Program-made: the position numbers and the translations under genes
The notes under the pieces: model-generated
Told to the model about the DNA's origin: nothing
Database searches by the model: none
The model's input: the letters and a program-made list of their open reading frames with translations, nothing else
NCBI GenBank assembly: GCA_019022495.1
Contig: JAFEKR010000025.1
Coordinates: forward strand, 62,001 to 126,000
Length of the DNA: 64,000 nucleotides
Source of the DNA: Epichloe hybrida
Taxonomy: Eukaryota; Ascomycota; Sordariomycetes; Hypocreales; Clavicipitaceae
Reading direction: 5' to 3'
Shown here: positions 34,341 through 45,088 of the stretch, one piece after another
How positions within the stretch are numbered: the stretch's first letter is position 1
How the letters are laid out: each line of letters begins with the position of its first letter

Positions 34341-35323
34341 TTATTGGCTGCCCTCGACCGTCGCGTTGACAGGGTTAATCTCAAAACCGTACTTTTCCTG
34401 GATGCGCTCACGTCGTCGCTCCTCGTATCCAGGAGGCGTGATGCCTATTTGCAAAGCCAATAAGTCAGCACAAAAAAAAAAGACATCATCACTCCATGGT
34501 AGCGCCTTGGGTCTTCCACTCAAAACCAGGCATTGAGGTGGGAAAAAGGGGGGAAAAAGGAGATAAAAACGTACCTCGTCCCTCACCAATCTCAGCCACA
34601 GTTTGCTCAACAGGCAAACGAGTCGTCCGTCTCAGTCTCTCTTTGCGCTCGAATTCGTCGGATTCCTCTTTGAAGGAGTCGATGCGGCCGCCGAGGAAGT
34701 AGAAAGTGCCCTGAACAAGACCGACTCCGGCGCCGAGACCCATGACGACGGGCATTCGTCGAGCTGCCGTTGCACACAGAGGGGGGTTAGCCATGATGAA
34801 TTCTCACAGTCGAAGCAAGTTCTATCCCACTTCGGGCCGGAAGGAGGAGAAGGAAAGGGGGAAAAAAAAAAACTCACACGGGAGACCGAGAACGCCTCCG
34901 CACATGAAACCACCAAAGGCGGCGGCCCAAGCGTCCTCTTTTTCGCGCAAGTTCATCGCAGTCCGGGAGAAGAAGGCATATGCAGCAGGTCCGGCGGCTA
35001 TGAATAGCAACAGGAAAGATATAAACCCCCCAATTAGTAAGCCCTCGTTCCTGACAGTCCATTTCGCGCCTCAATTGGAACGATGGGATGGGGGGGGGGC
35101 AAGTCGTACCGCATATTCCGATGATGGGGGCACCACGGGTAAAGACGCCAAAGGCGCCTACGTTGCGCTTCGACATGGCGTTTCGGATGGACGCGAGGAA
35201 CAAGCCAGCTCCCAGACCTACGGCCGCCGTCTTGAGCGTCTCGTCGAGAACATCGTGAGGGGAGTAGGGCTCCCCTGGGTATTCCGGGGGAGCCTGGCGG
35301 CTCGGCGTCGATTCGTGACCCAT
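34341..35323 (-). CDS. Complex I accessory subunit, NDUFA11/21.3 kDa type
   Basis: Four exons (35110-35323, 34878-34997, 34575-34763 and 34341-34444, minus strand) give 208 residues. The sequence starts MGHESTPSRQAPPEYPGEPY and shows the Tim17-like membrane fold of this subunit: a first helix around TAAVGLGAGLFLASIRN, then FTRGAPIIGIC, then LREKEDAWAAAFGGFMCGG, which is the diagnostic block. After the last helix (VVMGLGAGVGLVQGTFYFLGG) comes a charged matrix-side tail ending NPVNATVEGSQ. The protein belongs to the membrane arm of NADH:ubiquinone oxidoreductase in the mitochondrial inner membrane. There is no cleavable presequence, as usual for the family. It is divergent from TRM10. Confidence 0.9.
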
Positions 35324-35846
35324 GGCGACGGGAAATTTGACGACAACTGGGGCTGACGACGACGGAGGGGAGAGAGCTTCCTTTATTTTCTTAACTTGCT
35401 GGAGAAGCTCATCTTCGTCGATAATTAATGGGACCGGGGGGAGGTTGACGTCTCACGTGATTCGTGAGCAAAATGAGCGTCGCGGATTGGCTGACAAGGG
35501 GGGGGGGTCACCGCATGCACGTTTATGTTCCTTGATGAAAACTTGATAAATAAACATGTTTGAAAGAAAGAACAAAAGAGTGCTGGAGGCGACAATCGAG
35601 TCGCGATACACGAGTCCATGCGAATGGAATGAAACTTGATCAATGAAAAAAAAGAAAAAAAAGGCAGACGCTATATCATTCTTTCCAAATTGAAAGCTTG
35701 CAAAAGCTCTCATCACAATTTTCCGAGTCTCGTTCAGGGTGACGACGGCCCATCTCATGAGTTTTCTCTCTGCCGGACCGCAACAAGCCACCTCACGCCA
35801 TCGACAAAAAAACACATCAACAAGTCTTTTTGAACCTGCTAGCACA
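35324..35846. promoter_or_regulatory. Divergent promoter, complex I subunit/TRM10
   Basis: This 523-bp gap includes a G run at 35499-35507 and an A-rich stretch at 35644-35664. No gene or recognisable site was seen. Confidence 0.5.
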
Positions 35847-36998
35847 ATGAGCTCAACAGCGGCAGACCACACGCTCGCCATCCCGGCAAACGAGGCGGAG
35901 GCATCACAGCCCCCAACGGACGCCGCGGCAGGAACCACGGCGGCCACGGGAGACGAGGCAGAGGCAGAGGCACCCAACATGTCCAAGAACGCGCTCAAGC
36001 GTCTCAGGCGCATGCAAGAATGGGAGGACGGGAGAGAGGACCGCAAGAGACGGCGCCGGGAGAAGCGCACGGCCACCAAGGCCCGCCGGAGGGAGGAGCG
36101 CGCCGCGCCGTTGGTTGCTGCCAACAAGGCCAAGACGCCCGCGCAGCTCGTGCCCGTCTCCATCATCCTGGACTGCGACTTTGACGAGTACATGACGGAC
36201 AAGGAGAGGGTGTCCATGGCAGGCCAGGTGACGAGGTGCTATTCCGAGAACCGCAGCCACAAGTACAAGGCGCACTTGTGGATCAGCGGATGGGGCGGCA
36301 GGATGAGGGAGAGGTTCGAGACCGCCATGGAGAGCCAGCACACGCGTTGGAAGGGCGTCGGCTTCGAGGAGGGCGACTTCTTGGCTGCGGCGGTCAGGGC
36401 CCGCGCGGCGATGAGGTCGGACAAGGGCGGCGGCGGCGGCGGCGAGATGGTCGATTCGCTCACGAGGAGCGCCGGAAGCGAGACGGAGGCGCGGCGGAGG
36501 ACGGGCGACAAGGAGCCGTTCCCCCTTGCCGGGCCGTTGCCGGAGCTGGACGACCAGTACAGGGACGTCGTCTATCTCACGTCCGAGTCGCCGTATACGC
36601 TCGAGCGCCTGGAGCCCAACACGAGCTACATCATCGGCGGGCTGGTCGACAAGAACCGCGAGAAGGGGCTTTGCTACCGACGAGCTGTGGAAAGGGGCAT
36701 TCGCACGGCCAGGCTACCGATTGGCCAGTACATGGTGATGCAGAGTCGGCAGATTCTAGCTACCAACCACGTTGTAGAGATCATGGTCAAGTGGCTGGAG
36801 TGTGAGGATTGGGGAACTGCCTTTATGCAGGTCATCCCGAAGCGCAAGGGGGGCAAACTGATCGGGAAAGAGGACGGGGAGACGGCTACGGTCGAGACGG
36901 GGGCGGTAGGGAGCAAGGATGATGATGATGACCATGGTCAAAGCGAAAACGAGGGTGGTGAGACCGACAGGGCGAGGGAAGCAGACACTGCGGAATAA
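35847..36998 (+). CDS. TRM10: tRNA (guanine-N1-)-methyltransferase Trm10
   Basis: This is an intronless frame of 383 residues. The frame opens upstream, but MSSTAADHTLAIPAN at 35847 has a good context and gives the usual short acidic leader. A basic helix rich in KRLRR, REDRKRRRREKR and KARRREER follows. The SPOUT methyltransferase core runs from VSIILDCDFDEYM through YLTSESPYTLERLEPN and YIIGGLVDKNREKGLCY to LPIGQYM and ILATNHVVEIMVKW, with the catalytic-site DKNR block. Trm10 methylates G9 of tRNAs using S-adenosylmethionine. Odd point: a Lys/Gly-rich insert (six Gly in a row, about residue 195) followed by a charged loop interrupts the core before the ELDDQYRDVVYL strand. The C-terminus is acidic and low-complexity. 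Confidence 0.93.
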   Translation: MSSTAADHTLAIPANEAEASQPPTDAAAGTTAATGDEAEAEAPNMSKNALKRLRRMQEWEDGREDRKRRRREKRTATKARRREERAAPLVAANKAKTPAQLVPVSIILDCDFDEYMTDKERVSMAGQVTRCYSENRSHKYKAHLWISGWGGRMRERFETAMESQHTRWKGVGFEEGDFLAAAVRARAAMRSDKGGGGGGEMVDSLTRSAGSETEARRRTGDKEPFPLAGPLPELDDQYRDVVYLTSESPYTLERLEPNTSYIIGGLVDKNREKGLCYRRAVERGIRTARLPIGQYMVMQSRQILATNHVVEIMVKWLECEDWGTAFMQVIPKRKGGKLIGKEDGETATVETGAVGSKDDDDDHGQSENEGGETDRAREADTAE

Positions 36999-37300
36999 GT
37001 GAATAAGCAATAAAGTCAAAATATTGAAATGGCATGATGCTGCACCGAAAAGAAAGGAAAAAAACAAAAGCTGACTGGATGATGTCCCCTTGGACACGCC
37101 GCTAAACACTTGATGTAACAGAAATAGCAACACCTGAAGGAGAGAACAAACACATCTGTCGCCCGGTCCGGGAACCACCAGACTCGTTCTAAAATAGGCC
37201 ATCATCATGATAATGCATCATATACCGTAGACTTGTTCCAACACCCGACGACCAACACCCAGCACCTGACACCCGACACCTACAGCTAATCCATCTCTGT
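36999..37300. other. Convergent intergenic gap with AATAAA
   Basis: This 302-bp gap lies between TRM10 and PRI1. AATAAA at 37009-37014, just past the TRM10 stop, is a plausible 3'-end processing element. No gene was seen. Confidence 0.6.
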
Positions 37301-39147
37301 CTAAAACTCCATCGGGTCTTCGTGCCTCTCCCTCTTGACTCGCACATCCTTCTCATCCTTCATGATCCCATTTACGAACGACCTGAAGTAATCGACATAT
37401 GGTTTGAGACTCGTCTTTTCCCAATCAGAGACGCCCTTGCTCTTATCGACGTCTTCTCCATCATCATCAACACCATCATCATCACCATCATCATCATCCT
37501 TATCCTTCCAGGCATCAATCTCACCCAGCAATTCCTGTACAGTGGGCACGGCTAATGGGTCGAAGTCCTCGAGCTCCTTGATATCGATTGGCACGCACAC
37601 GCGGCCAGTGCCTGGGTGCACCACAAACGGACTCTTGAGCAAATGGTTCAGTTTCTTGCTGACTTCGATGTCCAGCCGAGGGTACGTGTATTCGAGGACG
37701 ATGTCTTGCTTGGCCTCGAGGAGTGCGCGGGCATCGAGACTTTTGCTGGCGCCAGTCTTGGCAACGGCGTCTATGTCCGCCCATTTTGATGTTGAAGCTC
37801 TTCCGGGAGCTGCGTCCCACTTGCGGCGGAGGGACTCGTTCAGATTTCGGTCAGGGAGTAATTGGAGGAGCTTCTCGAATCGCTCCTCTGTGCCCCAGGG
37901 ATCTTGGACCTCTAGCACATCCTCTTGGAAATGGGTCTTGAGAATTTCAAGACTTCGCCTGTTAGGGATGGTCAGAATTAGTCGTCTTGCATGCAAAAAG
38001 TGTACTTTTTTTTTTTGGAGAAATTTGTGCAAGGCAAACGCTTACGCAAGATGAGGGTGCAGCGGCCGGCGCACATTGACCTTTTTCCCGCTCTGCGCAC
38101 CACCCTTGATCACTTCGAGATACCCAGCAATCGCTTTCCTTTTCTGATCGTCTAGACCACGGACTTTCCTATCGCAGACCCAAGCGTGGACACCGCGTCT
38201 TCCCGAGTACACCCACATGATGTGCTTGAAGCCAAAGTCTTCGCGCAAGGCCACATCCACCACCTTGATAGCCATGGTCATAAATCTCCAGCACTTGTGG
38301 CATATGTTGGCCTTGTCGCAACATGTTCGGATGTCGTCGTAGTCTGTCAAATCGATATCAAAGCACAGCTCTTTGGCAAGCGGCTTGAAGGCGGATGAAT
38401 TGCGCAGCGTCTTGCGGTCTCGCGGGTTGGTGCTGTAGACGGGACCTATTTCAAAACGCGAGGGCATCAAACGGAGGACATCTTTCCGCAGACTGGCAAA
38501 CGGGGTTCTCAGGTCAGTGATGAACCCCCAAAGGTGATCAAAGTCCCGGGTGAGGAATGGAGCATTGTTTCGCACACAGAGTCAAATGTACATACAGGTC
38601 AGCCGTGGCAAAGGATTGATATCGTAGGTAGGCATCGTTCTGAAGAGTGAATGCAAACTCTCGATTGCCAAAGTCGTTTGTCGGCGTCGGGCTATGATTG
38701 AGCCACTGGAAGAGTTGGCGCCATGGGAATAATCGTTGGTAGAAACTCCGCATCACCTCGGGGTCGGACGCCTTCATGGTGGCCGTTTCTCTGCGGTTTC
38801 CCATGTAAGCATCAATTGAGAGATTCTGGCAAACTTGGAAAACAGATGCGATGGTGCGAGGCAGATGGTGGGATCGGGGCTTTTCAGCCAACTCACATTG
38901 GCGACGCTATTCTCGCAGGCGGGCTGGAGGGCTGCTGCTTAATCGGCGCAGAGCTGGGGAATTCTTCGTCGTCGGAATCATGGCCATCGAAGAGCTCTGT
39001 CAACCTGACGTTCTGGGCGGCGATGCCGGGTTTTTTTTTCTCGACATGGCCCTTGACATGGACGTTGTTGCCGTCTGCATCGTCCATTGGGTCGTCTTTG
39101 GCGGCGCCTTGGGACGACATGGCCTCGGCGGTGATTGAATGTGGCAT
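37301..39147 (-). CDS. PRI1: DNA primase catalytic (small) subunit
   Basis: Four exons (38897-39147, 38596-38790, 38046-38492 and 37301-37958, minus strand) give 516 residues. The joins read FATADL-LRKDVLRLMPSRFEIG and HPHLA-RSLEILKTHF. The catalytic metal-binding Asp pair is in CFDIDLTDYD, and the zinc motif is in TCCDKANICHKCW; SGRRGVHAWVCD is the other conserved active-site block. The subunit makes the RNA primers that DNA polymerase alpha extends. An acidic insert (KDKDDDDGDDDGVDDDGED) sits near the C-terminus. Starts at 39147 and 39120 are both possible; the first is used. Four ACGCGT boxes lie within 68-132 bp upstream of the ATG, consistent with G1/S-regulated transcription. Confidence 0.95.
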
Positions 39148-39214
39148 TGGCAGCTCAAGGTACTGAACGTGACGGAGATCAGGAAGCCGTTTCTGTGAGA
39201 GCTTGCGTGGAAGA

Positions 39215-39279
39215 ACGCGTCCGAACGCGTCCGAACGCGTCAGCGGGATCTAGGCCGAGTAACGTGTCACATGACGCGT
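39215..39279. promoter_or_regulatory. Cluster of four MluI cell-cycle boxes (ACGCGT)
   Basis: ACGCGT occurs at 39215-39220, 39225-39230, 39235-39240 and 39274-39279. The first three are spaced exactly 10 bp apart within a GAACGCGTCC tandem. ACGCGT is the MCB element bound by MBF (Mbp1-Swi6 type) at G1/S genes in yeasts, and DNA primase is a classic target class. The sequence is palindromic, so orientation is moot. Function in this organism is inferred. Confidence 0.7.
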
Positions 39280-40319
39280 AAATTGATCCGCTGGACTATT
39301 ACATATGTATGTATGTATGTACTACATGCAATATGTAAAGACTCACACAAGTTACGGATTTATTACAACCCGCGCAGACCAGGTTGTGAACAGTTCAAGC
39401 CAACTTCCCTCGATTGATTGATGTCAGCACGACAAGCCACGTCGGAACCCAAACTCAAGTCCAGACCCTTCCATGGAACCCATCGTCGCTCAGGCTGGGG
39501 GCCCATGACCATGTCAAAGTCGAGACCCAGCCATGAGGACCAGGCACATGAGAGCGACCGCCGGAGTTGACATACTCCTCATGCAATAATCCGTAGCTGG
39601 GTCATCATCATCATCAACCACCTCAATCCCCTCAATCCCAAACTGCCGTTCCCTGTACCGACGACAACCCACCAGGGTCCTGGGGGAAAAAAAAAACCGC
39701 AAGACCTTTCCCGCCCCTGCGCAGCCGCCCGCCCGTGCCGTGCAATGGCACCCAGGGGATGCATTGTAATGCGTGAAATCGTGAATGATGAAACTGCCGC
39801 CTCGGACATCACGTTTTGGCATCCATGCATCAAAGCCTGCCAGGGATGCGCAGAGGAAAAAAAGGGGGGGCGTTCGGCAAACCGGTCTCCCCCAACAAGA
39901 TCGGTCGGTGAATTCTACTGGCTCGCGGGAGGGCCTAGATCGTCCGTAGACCAGAACTTGGTTTGCTGTCGTCGCCGCCTTTTGGTTTCATTCAATCATT
40001 CAATCAATCAACCAATTGTTTCGTCATGTTTCCTCGGTCGTACTGTATTTCCCATGAGGACAGCCAGCCACTTTGCTTGCTAGGCGATCCATCTCTTGTC
40101 TTCTCCGTCCCCCGTGCAAAATCACTTCATACTCTGCAGGGCTCGATAACTCTGCAGGCCTTGTCCGAAACCATCCTCTCTCGGCCGGGAATAAATGAAA
40201 GCGTCTCGTGTCTTGGCCCCCCCCCCCCCGCGCCTGCGCGCCGGTCCAGACCGTGATGGACTCCAGCCCGGAGCCGGGGTCCCGGGCAGGCGCATTGTAG
40301 GCGCCACAACCCAGTTCCG

Positions 40320-40340
40320 TACGGAGTACATATTACTCCG
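40320..40340. repeat. Inverted repeat ACGGAGTA / TACTCCGT
   Basis: This is a perfect 8-bp inverted repeat with a 5-bp centre. It belongs to a TACGGAGTA-like motif family seen in several other intergenic parts of the window. It may be a hairpin or a paired factor site. Confidence 0.85.
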
Positions 40341-41223
40341 TGCTCAGTTCCTTTGTCCCTAATATGTACATACATATATACATACATACGTAATCCTTCG
40401 TTTCCCGCGGTGTTCCATGGCCCCCTGCTCCCTTGGCTTCCTCGGCCCGCCTATTATTACATCTCCCATTTCTCTCTTCTTAGTGCCGTCCTGAACTCGC
40501 CTTCCTAGCACTTTCTATCATGTCCTCCTGGCAGCTCCCATCTCTCCCATCTCTCCCATCTCCATCATGTGCGGTGCGTATTTATTCACACTCAAAGCTG
40601 GCTCTTCGCTCTGAACAACGCAGCCTCTTATCGCAGGGTCGCAGGGTCGCAGCTTTCACTTCGTGCACAATCATCACGGTAAGACACGCACACGTCTTTC
40701 AGATGGTCTCACAACCAACTAGCCCAGGTTATTCTGGGCGTTTATTGATGTGAAGCGCGCATAAGCAGGTCTTTCAGAGATGGCTTTTCCATCCAGCACC
40801 CCCGGTTCTCCACGATGGCGTCATCTGATAATGAATCGTGTGGCCCAGACATCTCAAGGGTATTCCGTACTGCTGATCGAATCATTCAACATGTCCGAGC
40901 ATAGTCAAGCGGCCCTCCAAATCAATCACACACAAGACTCCTCACCCCGTAACGTGCGCACACCGACCGGCGACGTATTACACTCGGAAGAGCACGCTTT
41001 CCAGCCCCAATCCTCACGTGCTGACCACAACCCACATAAATGGGAGTAGGAAGGAAAAGTAACTCGACTTTTGCATTCGTCAACAAGCAGTATGATTACA
41101 CCCCAATCGCGCAACCCTGCTCAGCTTTCGACAAGTCGGCCCCAGCCAAACATGAGGAGAAACGATGACGAACCGAGTCCGATACTTTGTGATTGCAACC
41201 TAAACATCACCATGTCGTCGTCA

Positions 41224-43447
41224 TCAACTATAGTTGGACTGGGTAGCGTCAAGTCTTTGCCGCTTCTCTGGTGGGCTGTCGTGGTCTGAAGGAAAATTCG
41301 ACCGTCCCATGCCATAGTGGTTGGGGCCTCCGTTTATCATACCATTCCATTGGTCGACGTTGCCCTGGACGTTGCCCTGGCCCAAAGGACCCGGGGACCA
41401 TCCAGAGTTGTTGCCTCCAGGTGATGTTGACTCAAACTTGAGAGACGCCGGCGCACTCATGTACGGAACGTGGCTCACCACGAATCCCGACTCGTCTGAA
41501 TGCTCCGGCGGGTTCTTCAGAAGGTGGGCGAGATTCGTCTTGATCGATTTCAGCATCCCCTCCTTGGTGAAAGGCTTTGCGAGCACTCCGTTCATACCTG
41601 CACATGAGGCAGTTAATTAGCAAAATACCTCATCACAGAGAACAACTCGGCATCGCATGCTTTCGGCATCAACGCCGTCGACTTCCAGCTTACCGTGTTC
41701 AAAATATCCATTCACCTCGTCCGGCCTGATATTGGATGTCATTGCGATGATTGGGGTGGAAGGACAATGCTGGCGAATGTACATGGTCGCTGAGACGCCG
41801 TCGAGGCGCGGCATGATGATGTCCATGAACATCAGGTCGAAGTGATCCCGGCCAACATTGCTGACGCGGGTGTAGGCGTCGGCACCGTTTTGCTACGTAT
41901 AGAAGAAGGGGAGGCATCAGCGATCCGGCGGTTCCACGAGGAGAACGTGTCACATTATCAACGCTTGCCCACAGGGCGTCTCGCCATCGCCAACTTACAG
42001 CATGTTCAACTTCACACCCCATCGAGTTCAAGAACTTGATACCAATCTTGGCGCAAGTTGGATCGTCCTCGACCAAAAAGACTCGAGGCTTCCTCGCACC
42101 CCATTGCGGTGTGGACCGATCTGTGCCAGGAGTGGCCGTAGCCGATGTCGCGGCAATCGGGGCAGGAGCTGAAATGGCCGTTTCCGAAGATATTGTGGTG
42201 CTTGGAGTGCCCTCGTTGGAGATGGCGAATGGAATCTTGTGGATGTGATCTGAGTGGAAAGGATCGATACCGACAGTCTGGCCCACGGGATACACGGGGT
42301 ACCGACTCAGATCCGTCATGGGATCGTGTAGCAATGGCATGGAGACTGGCGTGATCATCGCGGCAGACTCTGAAGGAGCTGCGTACATGTCATGAAGCCG
42401 CTCCAGTTCCCTGTCGGACGTGGTATCTGGGACGACGCTAGACAGGAGCTCTCGAGCTCTGCGCAGTTCCGGTACACCGTCATCTACGTCTCTGGAGCCG
42501 TTCGAGTTTATCGACTGCCCGATCATGCCTCCTCTATTGCGTCCGTCATACGGAGACAGGTGGTTGAGCATTTCATGTTGAGCCTGTTTCTGAGCATTCA
42601 CCATTTTCTGCAGCGTCATCACTTCGTTAACCAGCAAGCGGTTGGTCTGGGAGACCTCAGCATACAGTTCCTGAAGCTGTTGGACCTGCTGCTGCGTGGC
42701 GGTCAGTTGCTCTGAAATGACACTGACGTGCTGGCTTGTGGTGAAGTCCTCGGTGACTTGTGATTTCCTCGGAGCCGGTGCTTTTCTTCGGATGTTATCC
42801 AAACCGTCCTTGCTGTCGGCGCGGAAGTATGGATGTTTGAACTCGAGTACCTTAAAGGTGCATACAGGTTAGCCCCGACAATGGATCCATGCATGGTATC
42901 GTGATACTTCTCGCGCGCGCGCGCTCTACTCTACGTACATTGCCGCCTGGATTCGACGACTCACTGTCGCTCGAGGGCTTCACTTTGTGGAAGTCGTATT
43001 TATTTAGTTGTCGAATAAAGCTTGACATATTGCTGTGCTTGAAGTGCTTAGGGAGAATGGACCGCGTGAACTTCTCGCCCTGTGTGAATGGGTGTTGATA
43101 CTGTCAGCTCATCATCATGCATGTCACCGACCCCCACGGCATCCCTACACTGGCAAGATCATACCTCAACAACGACAAAACTGTCGCCGTCTTTTCCCCA
43201 TCGAGCGACGTCTTGGTGGGTGGGATCCTCCAACATGCTGATACTCTGCAGTCAGTGCGGGCTCTCAGGCTCGGGCTGGAAATCAGGATGAATACCGGAA
43301 AAGTTTGCGAACCTAGATCAGGATACATTGTGAGCGAGGCTCCAAGGACAAACAACTGCGAGACTCTTGATGCTGCGGAGGACTCACAAATTCGCTGGCA
43401 TTGTTGCTGCCGCCGGTAGTGGCTGCCGCTACCTCGGCTGCTGACAT
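41224..43447 (-). CDS. SKN7: Response-regulator transcription factor Skn7
   Basis: Seven exons (43388-43447, 43296-43312, 43165-43237, 42939-43079, 41999-42850, 41694-41892 and 41224-41597, minus strand) give 571 residues. Exon 2 is a 17-nt microexon that reads VRKLF and restores the family sequence [22 protein letters not shown]. The order is an HSF-type DNA-binding domain (residues about 20-105, ending DFHKVKPS), a Gln-rich coiled coil ([17 protein letters not shown]), a disordered linker, and a C-terminal receiver domain. The receiver has VFLVEDDPT, the phospho-acceptor Asp in [13 protein letters not shown], and the Lys in LAKPF. Skn7 takes phosphate from the HOG/Sln1-type phosphorelay and controls oxidative and wall stress genes. 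Confidence 0.95.
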
Positions 43448-43538
43448 GACGGGATTGAGATGACTTTTTCCCAAAACGTTGAAAATCACCGGAGCGAAGC
43501 AAAAAGTTCCTGGTCGACCACCGGATGTAGAGCAGAAG

Positions 43539-43580
43539 TTCAGCGCAGCCAGTTCAGCGCAGCCAGTTCAGCGCAGCCAG
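43539..43580. repeat. 14-bp tandem repeat, three exact copies
   Basis: Three exact copies of TTCAGCGCAGCCAG lie 92-133 bp upstream of the SKN7 start codon, so they could be part of its promoter. Confidence 0.95.
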
Positions 43581-44854
43581 TCTCGATTGAGGAGGCGACG
43601 GGGGAGGCAAGGGGAGGCGTTCCTGCCTTCTGCTCGCGCAATGATACTATTACTGCGCCTGGCAGAGTCAATCGACGGCAGCTTATTGAAGAGGAGCAGA
43701 TTTTCGTCGGCGACAAAAAGTCACACGTCGCCGGGGGGGTTCGGGACGGCCGGTCGTAGCTCCACCGTAAAGTAATGTCCCGCGTCGCAGCTCGGGGGTT
43801 GGCGAAGCACGGCCGCGGGAAGGTGAAGGAAGGGAAGTCGGGTGCGAAACTGTCGGGTGCGAAACTGCCGGGCGATGAATTGGCGATGTCGAGATGTTGG
43901 TCCGGGCGACTCGAAGGTTCGAGACGGACTTGGCGACGGGAAGAGAGGTTCGGTTCGATAGCCTGTGTACAGTGGGCAGTGGGTGTAATGGAAGGGGACG
44001 TGAACGGATTGGCTCGTGAGTCGTGGGCATCAGTCAGTTGTGGGCCCGTGGGCAGAGGAGACGGACAGGCGGACGGATCAGGTGAATGCGGCAGCCGGTC
44101 TTGGACCAGGGTACGTACATATATCGATCAGCTAGCTCAGCGCCTCGGCGGCAGGAGCAGGAGCAGGAGCAGGAGGAGCATCCGGGCAGTGCGGTGCAGG
44201 ATGGGGCTGATGAGGAGCCGAGCAGCCAGGTTGTAATCATGGCGTCCAGTCCACGCTGAATTCCTGCTGGATTCCTGGAAGCCAACAAGGCTGCTGCTGC
44301 TGCTGGCCAGCTGCTTCACGCATTACCCGGCGCGCCAATGCCACAATGGTGTTCAGTGCAAGTTGGGAAAGAGGCCAGGACGAGAAGAAGAAGAAGAAAA
44401 AACCCCGAATGGTGTCGATTTGGTTCAAATTTTTAAATCACTTTTTTTTTTAGCCTACATAGAGGCTGCGCGCAGGACGCTATTGTTGACGCCTCCGCCT
44501 CCCAACCATGGAACGCACATGCGGTGGCCTAACCAGAAATGGCATCAGCTAAAAAATAAAATAAAGTTGTTCTGTACGGATTATACCCCGTAGGTTGGAA
44601 TGAATGGCCCCTACGATCAGATCAGTCTGCTTCCGCATCGGTGCAATCCGACTTGGATTACGCATCGCTCATTGGACGAGACCTCGTTGCTTGGAAGTGA
44701 GACTGTATGTATGTATCCCAAACTCACGTGTTTCTAAATTTGGGCTGGACCGAGTGGTCAGGTCAGGACGGTGACAATGTCTCGGACAGGTCGGGGGACC
44801 CCTGTTCAGCCACGACGGACGGTTTACTCTGTCACTTCAAACTTGGACGGATGT

Positions 44855-44930
44855 GCTCCAGGGTAGGTAGGCTCCAGGGTAGGTAGGCTCCAGGGTAGGT
44901 AGGCTCCAGGGTAGGTAGGCTCCAGGGTAG
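44855..44930. repeat. 16-bp minisatellite, about 4.75 copies
   Basis: The unit GCTCCAGGGTAGGTAG is repeated four times exactly plus a partial fifth, ending about 160 bp before the GCD6 start. It is open in one minus-strand frame only because the unit lacks stops. Confidence 0.95.
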
Positions 44931-45088
44931 GCAAGGTGTGCGGGTGTGTGTGCAGACCGACCTCGCCGAGGTGAGAAATTTCTCGGCCGCAGCCCTGCAT
45001 CAACAATCTCGCACCCCACGTTTCTCGAACTCTCACGTCGGACGTCCCGATTCCCATTTCTTCGACCCCAGGCCTATTTGCCCTCACA

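Larger units (their letters stand above)
39148..41223. other. 2.1-kb interval upstream of PRI1
   Basis: PRI1 and SKN7 point the same way here, so this is the PRI1 promoter plus the SKN7 3' flank. Besides the ACGCGT cluster it contains GTAT microsatellites (39303-39321, and ATAC/TACA at 40366-40390), a C run at 40217-40229, and the palindrome ACGGAGTA-CATAT-TACTCCGT at 40320-40340. No gene is supportable in either strand. Confidence 0.55.
43448..45088. promoter_or_regulatory. Divergent 1.6-kb interval SKN7/GCD6 with minisatellites
   Basis: No gene is supportable. It holds several short tandem repeats: a 14-mer at 43539-43580, a 15-mer at 43837-43866, GGAGCA repeats at 44155-44180, and a 16-mer at 44855-44930. 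All lie outside coding sequence. Confidence 0.6.

Noticed and set aside
34742..35356. 204-codon plus-strand frame opposite the complex I subunit
   Set aside because: The minus-strand exons join into a clear NDUFA11-type protein; the plus-strand frame crosses its introns without any motif.
40567..40620. Possible first exon ATG-TGC-G with a GTGCGT donor, like glutamine amidotransferases
   Set aside because: Fungal GFA1-type genes begin this way, but no IFGY-like continuation or any long plus-strand exon follows; SKN7 occupies the minus strand just downstream.
43539..44930. Direct-repeat arrays resembling a CRISPR-like pattern
   Set aside because: The units are head-to-tail without spacers and the genome is eukaryotic; these are minisatellites.
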